Below, piece by piece: positions 43,926-54,176 of a stretch of DNA of 64,000 nucleotides (the first letter of the stretch is position 1; each line of letters opens with the position of its first letter). The DNA lies in the NCBI GenBank assembly GCA_949825045.1, contig OX463809.1, positions 4,243,501-4,307,500 of the forward strand, in the 5' to 3' direction. Under the pieces are notes generated by a model, which was not told where the DNA came from, did no database searches, and saw nothing but the letters and a program-made list of their open reading frames with translations. The position numbers and the translations under genes are program-made. Origin of the DNA: Argyresthia goedartella. Taxonomy: Eukaryota > Arthropoda > Insecta > Lepidoptera > Argyresthiidae.

Positions 43926-44195
43926 AGAGCTCCGTGGTCTAATGGGATTCACGCTTGCTTCTCACACAGGTATGCGGATTCGATTCCTGACCATGTACCA
44001 ATGAGATAATTAATTTATCTTAAGTACGGGCGTTCTAATGGTGAATGAAAACATCGTGGGGAAACCTTCATTACTCCATAGCTGCGGCGATGGGCTAGCC
44101 CCCTGTCACGCAAAATGGAGTATTGAATAACTGGCTCAAAGTGGGTACAATTGTTCCTGTGCCACCTCGTATGGGAAAAGGCGTGATGATGATAA
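43926..44195 (+). mobile_element. SINE S3 (tRNA-Glu-like), full length
   Basis: Reference copy. The head GAGCTCCGTGGTCTAATGGG contains box A TGGTCTAATGGG. B box GATTCGATTCC. The body has 'aacatcgtggggaaaccttc', 'ccatagctgcggcgatgggc' and 'ggagtattgaataactggct', ending in (GAT)n. Confidence 0.9.
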
Positions 44196-44199
44196 CAGG

Positions 44200-44435
44200 A
44201 GGACACTATTTACACACATTGATCTAGCCCCAAACTAGGATTGCCTGTATCTTGGGTACTAGACAACGATATATATACTTATATAGAGAAATATTATACT
44301 TAGATAGATAAACAACCACGACTAGGGTACAAACATCCGTTCTCATCAAACAAATATTTTCCCCCACCGGGACTCGAACCCGGGACCCTCGGCTTCGAAG
44401 GCAGGGTTACTGCCGACTCGGCCATTCGGGTCGTC
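44200..44435 (-). mobile_element. SINE S2
   Basis: Directly abuts the end of the S3 SINE at 44195. The (TTA)n tail is absent, so its 3' end is truncated. Head and body are intact. Confidence 0.9.
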
Positions 44436-44914
44436 ACTGATGCTATGTAATGAAATGTAATAGAGAGCTAGCCCATCGCCTTTCCAGAAATAATAATAAT
44501 AACTCATCAGACCCAATCAAGGAGTTTCTTAAAGAGTGTTCTTATAATATGCCGAATGCACCTTGGCGAGATTTCCAGTTTGCTACACGAATCCTTCAAT
44601 ATAATATCTGTAGATATTTATGTTTGTTTGCGATTCAGTGATGAAGAAGAGCCTCAACTTAGCAGTGACTTAGAAAGCTGTATAGCTAGACACGAATAGT
44701 ACGGTAAGCCATATTTGCAGGGCAGGACTGAACAATAATTATGTTTGTAAGCCAGTCCAGCAATCTGCGTTTCCTGCTGTACATGATCTTGAAATAGATT
44801 TTCATCCCTGAACTTGACACGTTTTCCTCCATCGGTCCTTCCGCGAGCTTAACAAGATAATGAAAGCTCCAAATGAGGGTTTTTGATTCAAGAGGTGTTG
44901 ACAATATTCCTTTT
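44436..44914. other. No feature recognised
   Basis: A frame at 44450-44641 begins in SINE-like DNA and has no domain. Nothing else is supported. Confidence 0.3.
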
Positions 44915-44916
44915 TA

Positions 44917-45000
44917 GGTCCCGTTCCCGATGGGTCCAGACAGAGCCCTATTTCTGTCACTCAAGTTTCCGTCCGTCCGTCCTTCGTCTGCTACTCTAAA
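44917..45000 (-). repeat. Fragment of interspersed repeat R
   Basis: 'tttttaggtcccgttcccga' and 'ccgtccgtccgtccttcgtc' match one end of repeat R. It is truncated at the homopolymer tract. Confidence 0.6.
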
Positions 45001-45023
45001 CATCTGACCCGAAGACAAATTAT

Positions 45024-45118
45024 CAAAAAAAAAAACAAAAAAACAAAAAAAAACAAAAAAAAAAAGGGGGGGGGAGAGGGAAATCCAATAAAGAAAAAGG
45101 GGGGCGCGAAGAAAAAAA
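45024..45118. repeat. Homopolymer-rich tract (A and G runs)
   Basis: Interrupted poly-A passes directly into a run of G, then A-rich DNA with another G run. Low complexity, possibly a sequencing or assembly artefact. Confidence 0.85.
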
Positions 45119-45848
45119 ATACCAACCCAGTCGAATGGGGTATCGTTGTTTTGAACTCGTTGAGTCCATTGAACCCATTACCATAGAGACATAAAGACTA
45201 CAATTAAATACCTTTAAAAATACTATCACTAGAATTATTAGAAATAAACTATACTATGATACTGAAGAATACTTCAATGATAAATAATTAATTACTCCAT
45301 AAATCGCAAAAGACTCTTTCTCGGCCTAAAATAAAAGCGGACGGCTTACGAAACGGAGAAGTATTCCTAAAATTAGATTACCTACTAAATTTCTTATTAA
45401 ATATAAAAATAAAAACAATCAAGGTAAAATTAAAATAAATCACTAAATTAAAAAAATATACAAAACAGAATTAAGTACTAACCTCTCATATCAATAAATA
45501 ACTAGAATTAAGTAACGTAAATAAATCTTTTGCATACATATTTAGCGCGGAACTGAAAATACATATTTAAGGCCATTTCTTCGGCTAAGTAGATAACAGC
45601 AAAACAGAAAAAAAAACATTAAACTGTAACTGATCGTTACATCCAAAACGTTTTAATGGGCGGTGGCTTACGCGGCTCGTAAATTATGGCCGTTTCAATT
45701 CAATATCATTTCACAAACACAAAGAGTCATTATCTTAGAGACATAAGACTTATTCCTAATGACTTCTCAGCGTCCCTCGCCAAACTGCCATGGCATTACA
45801 GTAAGTACTGCTAGCTAGTGAAACTTTGGTGTCTCCAGAAATTACTAG
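45119..45848. other. No feature recognised
   Basis: Very AT-rich with no frames. Confidence 0.3.
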
Positions 45849-46097
45849 AATAATACCTTGGACGCTATTTACACACATTGATCTAGCCCCAAACTAGGAT
45901 TCCCTGAATCTTGGGTACTAGACAACGATACACATACTTATATAGATAAATACTATACTTAGATAGATAAACAACCATGACTAGGGTACAAACATCCGTT
46001 CTCATCAAACAAATATTTGCCCCCACCGGGACTCGAACCCGGGACCCTTGGCTTCGTAGGCAGGGTCACTGCCGCCGACTCGGCCATTCGGGTCGTC
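45849..46097 (-). mobile_element. SINE S2, full length
   Basis: A well-preserved copy with head 'gacccgaatggccgagtcgg' on minus, including a GGC duplication, B box GGTTCGAGTCC and a complete body. Confidence 0.93.
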
Positions 46098-46635
46098 GAA
46101 TGAATTAATAGGCTTTGTAATTGTAATTATAATTATGTATTAAATGTCACCCTGTATTGCCGCTATAACGACAAATAATGAAACATACCGGTTTTTAAGA
46201 ATTAAAAGAAGCGAATGATTGGTATGGCTTTTTAAGCCATTTTGTTTTATTTATTTATCGGTGAAAACTGGACTCTCGAGCTTATCGGAAAAGATCTTTG
46301 ATTGCAGATATTGGGTTATGGGCTTAGTTATTTATTATTATACGATGAATAAAATGACTCATTGGAATTATTATAAATAATATTACGTTTTTTATCATCT
46401 TAGATTTTATTTTATTTCTGTTTATGATTTCCTAAATTTTTATCCACTTCCGGTTTCAATGAGCAAAGAGTATTGTCAACCTGAGTACATAGTTCAATAC
46501 TTACATACTACATACAAAACTCTTTTTCAACGTTTCGGTGTACGGCCTTGAATGCAGTTCTACCTTGTGTTCAATATTTTATTATAAAAAATTAAAAAGG
46601 TATACTCGTACAAGAAACTATCGTTTTACGTTTTT
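46098..46635. other. No feature recognised
   Basis: AT-rich. No gene. Confidence 0.3.
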
Positions 46636-46639
46636 CCGT

Positions 46640-46702
46640 GTACAATGGTATGGAGCCCTTCGTGTGCGGGTCCGACGTCCTAATCGCACTTGACCGGTTT
46701 TA
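46640..46702 (-). repeat. Fragment of interspersed repeat R
   Basis: The 5' palindromic end only (inverted): 'agcccttcgtgtgcgggtcc' ... 'cgcacttgaccggt'. Confidence 0.6.
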
Positions 46703-46788
46703 TAAAACTACACATACCTCACGTACTTTCCAATTATACTGAGTGTTGCAATGTCATCATTTGAGTAACAATATGTACATTTGTGAAC

Positions 46789-47168
46789 GGCCAAGTGCGA
46801 GTCGGACTCGCGCACGAAGGGTTCCGTACCATTATCGTTTCGTTAATTATTTATTTTTAAAGTAAATAACATACTCAATATATTGTGAATATTTTAAGCG
46901 TCTACCTGCTACTATTATCAATATCGAGCAATAATGAGCAAAAAAACACGTTTGTTGTATGGGAGCCCCTTTAAATATTTATTTTATTCTGAATATTAGT
47001 ATTTGTTGTTGTAGCGGCAACAAAAATACATCATATGTGAAAATTTCAACTGTCTAACTACTACGGTTCATGAGATACAGCCTGGTGACAGACAGACAGA
47101 CGGACGGACAGCGAAGTCTCAGTAATAGGGTCCCGTTTGGCACCCTTCGGGTACGGAACCCTAAAAAA
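46789..47168 (+). mobile_element. Interspersed repeat R, complete
   Basis: Both ends present: GGCCAAGTGCGAGTCGGACT with 'gaagggttccgtacca' on the left, and 'cttcgggtacggaaccctaa' on the right, a 13-14 bp subterminal inverted pair. It contains 'gagatacagcctggtgacag' and (gacagacg)n. Best copy in the window. Confidence 0.85.
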
Positions 47169-47265
47169 GAGCTCCGTGGTCTAAATTAAGGGTTTCACAC
47201 TTGCTTCTCACACAGGAGATGCAGGTTCGAATCCTGACCATGTCAATAATTAATTAATTTATTTA
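47169..47265 (+). mobile_element. SINE S3, head portion
   Basis: GAGCTCCGTGGTCTAAATTA with B box GGTTCGAATCC and 'tgaccatgtcaataattaat'. It begins immediately at the end of repeat R. The 3' half is lost. Confidence 0.8.
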
Positions 47266-47633
47266 CGTATGTCCACTTGTGCCAAAGTTGCCATTTGGGA
47301 GCATCTTGGCATCTAGAAGTAAGAAGAAGAAGATAGAAGATAGAAGAAGTAAGATCTCGACTTGCTGTCACCGCGTACTTGATTAAATTATCCGAAACAA
47401 GAGACCATTTCAGATGCGTCACAACAAAACCAATTAAAAAGCATTGTCTCGTTTTAAAATTGTAGTTTAGTGTTGTTTTCACTTCGCTTTGATGCATTCA
47501 AGAATACCTGGCCGCAGAACAACCCACTGGCTTCAGAACCTCGCTGAATGCCTCAACTGAAGCACCGAGGTGTTCCGCGCCGCATCATCACGAGCTGACC
47601 TCCGATAGGAGATGGCTCCCAAAGGAGAAAAAG
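47266..47633. other. No feature recognised
   Basis: An 'agaagaagatagaagatag' low-complexity patch at 47320-47350. Otherwise unassigned. Confidence 0.3.
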
Positions 47634-47887
47634 ATAATAATAACAATAATAATACCTTGGACACTATTTACTCACATTGATCTAGCCCCAAACTAGGATT
47701 CCCTGTATCTTGGGTACTAGACAACGATAAACATACTTATATAGATAAATATTATACTTAGATAAACAAACAACCATGACTAGGGTACAAACATCCGTTC
47801 TCATCAAACAAATATTTGCCCCCACCGGGACTCGAACCCGGGACCCTTGGCTTCGTAGGCAGGGTCACTGCCGACTCGGCCATTCTG
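47634..47887 (-). mobile_element. SINE S2, full length
   Basis: Complete S2 with a long (TAA)n-type tail at the left. The head end joins MITE E directly. Confidence 0.92.
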
Positions 47888-48012
47888 GTTGTCAAGATGC
47901 CATGATACGCGAGCGGTGGCCTTGATTGCGCAGTAGTCACTTTTCAATACCTGTACATATGCGCAGTAATTCCCGCCAACATCGCCCAGCGCTCTTAATT
48001 CGTGGCGCGACC
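47888..48012 (-). mobile_element. Small GC-rich MITE, family E
   Basis: An inverted copy of the element at 26599 with very few differences over about 110 bp. The left end is altered where the S2 SINE abuts. Confidence 0.7.
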
Positions 48013-48149
48013 TATAATTCCACGGAGTATCGCATTGTGGCCGCATCGATTCAATAAGTAAAAGCCCTGAAGTCATTGGAGATATATTGGTCTGTCTGAA
48101 TTATATTATTAATGTAGATGAGATCGGACCCATCCGGATTTTCCAAAAA

Positions 48150-48705
48150 GGGATATTAAAATATTCAAGATTACTTAAATGACGGGACTGTATAGGGTTA
48201 ATGTAACTCAACACAGAACTCGCTGCTAATAATTTTGTAATGGTTTTTAATCGCACATCAAAATACTGATTTGCACAGCAAAAACACTTTTTATGTTTTA
48301 AATATTTAATGAGTACTTAAGTTTATGTTTTAAGTATATGTTTTGTTGTTCTTGCATGTTGAACCTAACACGAAGGATAAAAGGGGCTTCGCTTTGCTCA
48401 CCCCCTTTACACTTCACCTAAGCTACCGCAGCATTTTGCCCTGATATTTGCTGTAAAAATCAGTATTTTTGATGTGCAGTTTAATATTTGCCTTTTGTAA
48501 TTATTTATTCCTAAATATTCATAAATATTGCAATATTTGTACTAAGTAGTTAAACATAACAAATTTTGAAAAAAAATCTAAAGATCAATCTGTGGGGGGT
48601 TCTTCGCCCTTATTCTCCAACAATGGTCCAATGTAGAGAAGAGCAAAGAATGACATTTGCTAAGTATATGTAAATATCTACAGTAAAAAAAAGAATGTTC
48701 CTCGT
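48150..48705 (+). mobile_element. LINE family X 3' end, split by a MITE
   Basis: 'aaaaagggatattaaaatat' and 'gacgggactgtatagggtta' are the last codons and stop region of LINE X. The 3' UTR is interrupted at 48242-48492 by a group A MITE and resumes 'ttattcctaaatattcat' to 'tctacagtaaaaaaaag'. Confidence 0.8.
48242..48492 (-). mobile_element. Shared-core MITE, group A (copy A4)
   Basis: A 251-bp copy with ends GGTTTTTAATCGCACATCAA and ...GTGCAGTTTAATATTTGCC. Perfect 9-bp direct repeats TTTTGTAAT (48233-48241, 48493-48501) duplicate the LINE X sequence, and the uninterrupted site is visible at about 33855 in the other LINE. The core is complete. Confidence 0.92.
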
Positions 48706-49117
48706 TTGTGCCAATAAATAGTCATTTAAGTCCGAAAACCGAAACATTATATGTTGAGCCGTGAGTCTGAACCTGCCTAAAGAAGCTAACGCATTTTTGA
48801 TTCCGGGATTGTACTTTTAACAAACATAAGATATTCAGCTAGTTTTTCTATAGTCCGTTTTGCGAGACAGGGGGATAGCCCATCGACGCACCTATAGAGA
48901 TTCGATGGAGTCCTTGCACTTGTTTTGTACCTATACTACTGTACTGTATAGGTACATAGATACAAGTATCAAATAATAAAGCGATTTTACAACTTCATCT
49001 GCACAAAGTATCTACTGACCTGAAATAGAGAACAAATGACATGTTCTCTGATATTTTTAGGTTACTGCAGTCTGCAGTCCCGAATGGCTAGACACACATC
49101 ATGATAGATATTTGCTA
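48706..49117. other. No feature recognised
   Basis: No gene. A scrap of S3 SINE-like sequence lies near 48868-48885. Confidence 0.3.
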
Positions 49118-49205
49118 ATGGACAGGAATCGTCGTGAGGAAACCTTCAATATCTCCACAGCTGCAATGATGGGCTTACCACCTGTCACGCAAAATGGATG
49201 TTGCC
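49118..49205 (+). repeat. SINE S3 middle fragment
   Basis: 'gtcgtgaggaaaccttcaat', 'ccacagctgcaatgatgggc' and 'cctgtcacgcaaaatgga' match the S3 body. Confidence 0.7.
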
Positions 49206-49244
49206 AAATGCCCATCTTTGTTGTACACATGGTCTTGTATTTAT

Positions 49245-49505
49245 ATTATTATATGTAAAGTTTATGTAGTAAATATCGGTAATTATTTTGTATTTCCTAT
49301 CTGTATTTTATAGATATTTAATTTATTCCTAGGCATTTTATTTATAGTATTTATTGTGCACTGCCTACCCTTTTATGATACCAATTCCTATAATGCCTTG
49401 GTTTGCTGGAAGAAATTTCTTTTTAGAGATAAGCTCGCCTTTGTACATGCATTTTCTTTTACTGTAACTTTTTTAAATATTTGTGTGCAATAAATAATTG
49501 TGAAT
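49245..49505 (+). mobile_element. LINE family Y 3' UTR
   Basis: 'tgccttggtttgctggaaga', 'gagataagctcgcctttgta' and a terminal 'gtgcaataaataattgtgaa' form the 3' end of the LINE whose coding end is seen at 15422-15736. Confidence 0.7.
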
Positions 49506-49506
49506 T

Positions 49507-49870
49507 TTGAATGGTCTACCCCTGCTCAGCAGTTGAATGGTCTACCCCTGCTCAGCAGTTGAATGGTCTACCCCTGCTCAGCAGTTGAATGGTCTACCCC
49601 TGCGCAGCAGTTGAATGGTCTACCCCTGCTCAGCAGTTGAATGGTCTACCCCTGCTCAGCAGTTGAATGGTCTACCCCTGCTCAGCAGTTGAATGGTCTA
49701 CCCCTGCGCAGCAGTTGAATGGTCTACCCCTGCTCAGCAGTTGAATGGTCTACCCCTGCGCAGCAGTTGAATGGTCTACCCCTGCTCAGCAGTTGAATGG
49801 TCTACCCCTGCGCAGCAGTTGAATGGTCTACCCCTGCTCAGCAGTTGAATGGTCTGCCCCTGCGCAGCAG
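49507..49870. repeat. 26-bp minisatellite, exactly 14 copies, two alternating variants
   Basis: The unit is TTGAATGGTCTACCCCTGCT plus CAGCAG. One position is T or G (gcTcag/gcGcag), in the order TTTG TTTG TG TG TG. The last unit also has 'tctgcccc'. It begins at the very end of the LINE Y tail. Confidence 0.97.
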
Positions 49871-49899
49871 TTGACCTTCTTCGCCCTATGTTAGCCTTC

Positions 49900-50199
49900 T
49901 TGTATGTATATTATTTGAGTGCAATAAATAAATTATGAATCCCTACTTAAATCCCGAATCCCGACTTTTCCTCCAATGAGTATGCTTGGAAACATCATTT
50001 GCCAATGGAAACTTTACGGAAAAAATATAGAAGTTTTTCACCTAAAACTTGCTGTTTCTTGGGATCTAAAAATATTATTGATATGGTTCTTGCTTAAAAA
50101 AATAGGTATACAAAATATATTTAAATTGTATGTTTAAATTAAGAAATATTCAGTGTTTTTCCAAGAATAAATTAAAAACCCCTTAATTTTCGCAAACAG
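49900..50199. other. No feature recognised
   Basis: It starts with a LINE-like 'gtgcaataaataaattatga' tail scrap (49919-49940), then AT-rich DNA. Confidence 0.3.
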
Positions 50200-50310
50200 C
50201 CATGTTGAAGTGTGAGCTAGTACGATTATGATATTTATTTTAATATGGTTATGTCTGAAATTTCAACCACCACGAATCTAGTTGCTAATTTAACCGACAC
50301 AAGCGACTTA
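50200..50310 (+). repeat. Dispersed repeat F, copy 1
   Basis: 'gccatgttgaagtgtgagct' to 'cgaatctagttgctaattta' matches 53705-53825 over about 110 bp. Nature unknown. Confidence 0.6.
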
Positions 50311-50311
50311 A

Positions 50312-50434
50312 CCTCTCCCCGAGCCAATCTTTTTGAGGTATCACGATTCTGAACCTTATGCCATGGTAACAAAATTCAAAATCTATAAGTAACGGGAAAA
50401 TGTCTTGCCGGCAACACATGGGTCAGTGTGTGCC
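50312..50434. mobile_element. Degraded piggyBac-type MITE
   Basis: Bounded by TTAA at 50308-50311 and 50435-50438. It begins CCTCTCCCCGAGCC and shares 'accttatgccatggtaa' with 42431-42559. The right inverted end is poorly preserved. Confidence 0.4.
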
Positions 50435-50813
50435 TTAAAGTTGTAACGGATATCAACTTTTGTTATGAAACCGATTTGATCAGAGCAACATTATTTTGGC
50501 CATATCATCGTGGAAGTGTTCAGTTCAGAATATGGCAGTGCCACAGTTGATCAGATCGTTCTGCTACAGTCTGTGTAAGAACCACGTATTCATAAACACG
50601 ACATTTTCATAGGTTTTGAACCCTATTACAAAGCACTAAGGTTGAAAGTCGCGAGGCATTTTTCAGAGTTAACAGTATGTTTCAGTCCAGTTTTCTCACC
50701 GTTCACAAACAAACAATGCGAGTTAATGTGGCTAGGCCTGCTGCTTATTCGGGGAAAAAGGATAAAAATAAAGGTTTTAAAATCTTATTAAGATTGGCTA
50801 CAAGACTGAGTAG
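50435..50813. other. No feature recognised
   Basis: Unassigned. A plus frame beginning at 50677 runs into the adjacent MITE and is not credible. Confidence 0.3.
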
Positions 50814-50822
50814 TATAACAAA

Positions 50823-51041
50823 GGGAAATATTAAACTGCACATCAAAAATACTGATTTGCACAGCAAATATCAACAAAATACTGAAGTAGCTTGGGTGAA
50901 GGGTAAAGGGGATGAGCGAAGCGTAAGAACAACAAAACATAAACTTAATTACACATAAAATATTGTAATATAAAAAGTGTTTTTGTTGATCCTTTTTTGC
51001 AGTGCAAATCAGTATTTTTGATGTGCGATTAAATACTATCC
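50823..51041 (+). mobile_element. Shared-core MITE, group A (copy A5, core half deleted)
   Basis: Both group A ends are intact (GGGAAATATTAAACTGCACA; ...GTGCGATTAAATACTATCC). About 35-40 bp of the core, the right half of the stem and 'ccttcgtgttagg', are missing. Flanks TATAACAAA and TTTAAAAAA match at only 7 of 9 positions. Confidence 0.8.
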
Positions 51042-51045
51042 TTTA

Positions 51046-51205
51046 AAAAATAAGAAAATCATATCAGGCCTTGAAGCCTTATAAAACTCTTCGATGTCCG
51101 CCCACTTATTCAGCAACTCAGTAGGCGTCAACTTATCGTATAGTGTATGGTAAAACACATCGCACGTCACATTTCCACAGTTTTCCATCGATTTGAGCTG
51201 AGGAG
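51046..51205 (-). CDS. Orphan candidate exon, unknown protein
   Basis: On the minus strand TTCTGCCTCCTCAG at about 51205-51192 is a strong splice acceptor. It is followed by an open frame reading MENCGNVTCDVFYHTLYDKL and then TPTELLNKWADIEEFYKASR, which looks protein-like with balanced composition. I do not recognise the family. No clear donor closes it; the frame runs to a stop at the edge of a MITE, which may have truncated the exon. Confidence 0.35.
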
Positions 51206-51224
51206 GCAGAATTGTACGCAATTA

Positions 51225-51595
51225 TATTTTAGAAATATAATTTTACGCAAATGAAAAATGCCGCAAAAAATATTTTTCTGTTCATAAAACGTGTCTATAT
51301 TGGTGTTTCTTACGTTTTATCCTACATATTTATGTTCATAATTTTGATAACACTTATGAGCCAACACTATATGCTTGGAGGAGTAAGCGACGCCAGTCAT
51401 GCTGATTGAGATAATTAAGCGATTAAACGTTTTCAGAATATCTATCAACTGTTCTTGAATAGACTATACTGCCCAGGCGCAGGTTAGAGATCTGAAAATA
51501 ATCCAGGAATGTCTTTGGATAGGCATGTGCCTAAACAAAACCATGTTACCCGAACATTTGTGAGTTAAAAGCGGTCCCAGTCATGTAGAGATGGG
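51225..51595. other. No feature recognised
   Basis: Nothing supported. Confidence 0.3.
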
Positions 51596-52155
51596 GTTCT
51601 ATTACCCGAACGGTGGAACCGCCCTCGTACCCTTGTGGCGGGTAACACGAGTAACTTGTTATACATACCTGTGACTTGCACAGTATATTGAAACGAATTC
51701 ATTTATTATTATTGCCACCGAACCTTACAGATTTTTAAAGTGAATATAGTATATCTTGACAAACTATTTCGGAACATTAAATTACTACAAAAAATAGTAG
51801 ACGTAGTTCAACCTTAAAAAAAACGTCAAATCTCATAAATTATTGTCTTTAAACAAGTGTTGAACAGAAGTTCTTTTTTTCTTTCTAGTAAAACCCTTGA
51901 TATTTACAGATTTCTCACACAACTTGGCTGATATGATGATATTATGAGTTTTGACACACAGGTTAATAGTTACCCGATACTTATTAGCCATAGTTTGTTA
52001 ATTTAGTTTATACTCAACAGTTGGTACAGGAAGCCGGTTTGATAGTTTAGTTCCCAATGTAGTATAAAATATACAAACAATACCCGGGTACCCGAATGTG
52101 CTCCCGGGTACCCGAGTGTTCTTCCGGGTCTGAGCAATATAGAGTCACATCCCTA
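51596..52155. mobile_element. Probable hAT-like non-autonomous element
   Basis: Ends TAGAGATGGGGTTCTATTAC and, inverted, the counterpart of TAGGGATGTGACTCTATATT, 8 of 10 at the tips. 'acccgggtacccga' blocks lie near the right end and 'acccgaacgg' near the left. No matching 8-bp target duplication was found, so the limits are uncertain. Confidence 0.45.
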
Positions 52156-53704
52156 TCCGATTGATGCGTTTACAATAGGTGACGTCAATTTGGGATATAG
52201 TTTGCTTTTCTTTTTAGAATTCTCTTTCAAAATTGACTTTCCACGTTTTCTCGCAGTCAAGGCGGGTTCCCATTTCACACTAACTCAACCTTAGTTTCGA
52301 CACCAATACTAGAGTTATATAGCTATGGAGCTAGATCAGAGAGAGAAACAGAGTTCATCGTTAGAATACTTGGAGTCACTCCTTTTCGCATACGCAGAGA
52401 GAGTCGCAGTTGTGCCCTCGTTTGATGAAACTGTTTTCGTGATGATAGGGCTAGCCCATCGCACCAGCTGTGAAGGTCGTAAAGGTCGCTAATTTAGATA
52501 TCATTAGTGACACAATCATTTAATAATCATAAAAAAGTAACAATCAGTAATGCCCCCCAAATGATCTTAAATCGAAGGACGCCCTAACGACAGAAGTCGG
52601 GTATATCTCGGGAAACCAGTGTTCTGAACACCGCTGCTGATAATGTGGCCATTCTGTCTCGAAATATCATCCGAAAACAGCGAACGAAGGCCTAATGCCT
52701 CTACCCCGAGGACATCTTAATGATAGGGTTTCGGCAACTTTTTTATTTTCGTTCCCGTCATTTAATTTGGGAATTTGTTTAGAGGCTGTGGTTACGGACG
52801 ACGCGTCGTAATTTTTAGGTTATCGCGCCATAAATGCGTAGACAGATGCAATAAACCTGCTTTATCCGGAAGGTGAGCAAAAAGTTTGGTTGTTGTTTTT
52901 TTTTTATATGTTTTGTCGGATAATTTAGTATACGCCGGCTAAAACGCCTGGAAACTTAATGCTGTACAAATAATGACACTACTTAGTAAACGCTGTTAAT
53001 AGTCGAGGTCTTCTCGAATAAGTGAAAATTATTCGAATGAGAAAAACAATCTTAGAATAGTTTTTTTCTTTTGTAAGGCGGAATCATATTAAACACGTTA
53101 TGCTGTGCTTTGCATAATACACCAACGTCAATCGGCGTTGTTGCAGTAACAATACGCTATTTGACTGCTTGTCAAAATAGATACTTTTTAGGAACTATCA
53201 AAACGGTAATTTTGTTCACGAGTTCTATGAAACACCAGCACGTGACGTCACAGTCAAATGCTCTCTTTTTAACACAAAGTTGAGTTTATAAAATACAACT
53301 GCTGGAAATATACAATTCTGACATCGTCAATTTTTTTTGTTGAAATAGGTTCAGCTTGAGACACGTTTCTAGATTTTTTGGAGTACCTTGTCTAATACCA
53401 TATTATATTAAGACGCTGGGGAACGTCGAATTCGGTCAAACGCCAATCTTTGAAGCGCTTTTCATCCTAAAGAAGATACTTTCCAAATCCGGCAAAAATA
53501 TATATGTTATGAAGACACCCCCTTTTCTTCAATGTGTGTATTTGAAAATATCACTTGTTAATAGTAACTACATAATAATAAAAAAATGCGTCGAAAAATA
53601 GGTATTCAAAACTTCTTAAAACTGTGTGATTGAAATAATCAGTGGTTTTGAAGAAATAACTAAAAAAACACACAAATTTCGCAATGTTCTGCGGCAGCGA
53701 CTGA
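52156..53704. other. No gene recognised
   Basis: 52560-52740 is less AT-rich but shows no frame. A frame at 53356-53601 lacks any domain. A short S3-like scrap ('gggctagcccatcgca') lies near 52449. Confidence 0.3.
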
Positions 53705-53825
53705 CGTAACCGCCATGTTGCAGTGTGAGCTGATATGAACTTTATTTTAATAATGGTTGTGTCCCAATTTCCATTCACCACGAATCGAGTTGCTAATTTT
53801 ACCGAAAGACGAGCCTTTAACCTGC
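53705..53825 (+). repeat. Dispersed repeat F, copy 2
   Basis: Matches 50200-50310 (gccatgttgcagtgtgagct ... cgaatcgagttgctaatttt). Confidence 0.6.
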
Positions 53826-54176
53826 GTCTTTAACTTTAACATTCACATAGTAATTAAACCAAACTTCCATTCGAATTCGATCGAACTGTCGGAACTATCT
53901 CGCAGTTACGCCACGCACATCGAATGCCGACACATTTTTCGCGCCACGCAACCGTTAAAGTCTGACAAGACCGAGGGGCCGATTCATTAACGACTGTTTT
54001 ATGTATCGGCTTCGGCACAAAAATATATATATATTATAATGAAGCGGCCACACGGAGCCACGCGGGTTTACTCCCCTGATTTTGGGTCAACATTGTCCTA
54101 ACGCTGCCCAGCGTCTTTTACGTGCCACATTCGCTTTCGCAAGCCGCGTGAACTAATCTACGGCTTCTGGACGCCC
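53826..54176. other. No feature recognised
   Basis: Moderate CpG content at 53860-54170, no gene support. Confidence 0.3.

Noticed and set aside
45023..45229. Phe-rich minus frame
   Set aside because: It is the translation of poly-A interrupted by C.
43735..48076. Frames such as TRVQTSILIKQIFA and GRVGSDPAYEAKGPGFESRW
   Set aside because: These recur at each S2 SINE and are translated SINE sequence.
49507..49870. CRISPR-like array
   Set aside because: Pure tandem repeat with no spacers and no cas genes.
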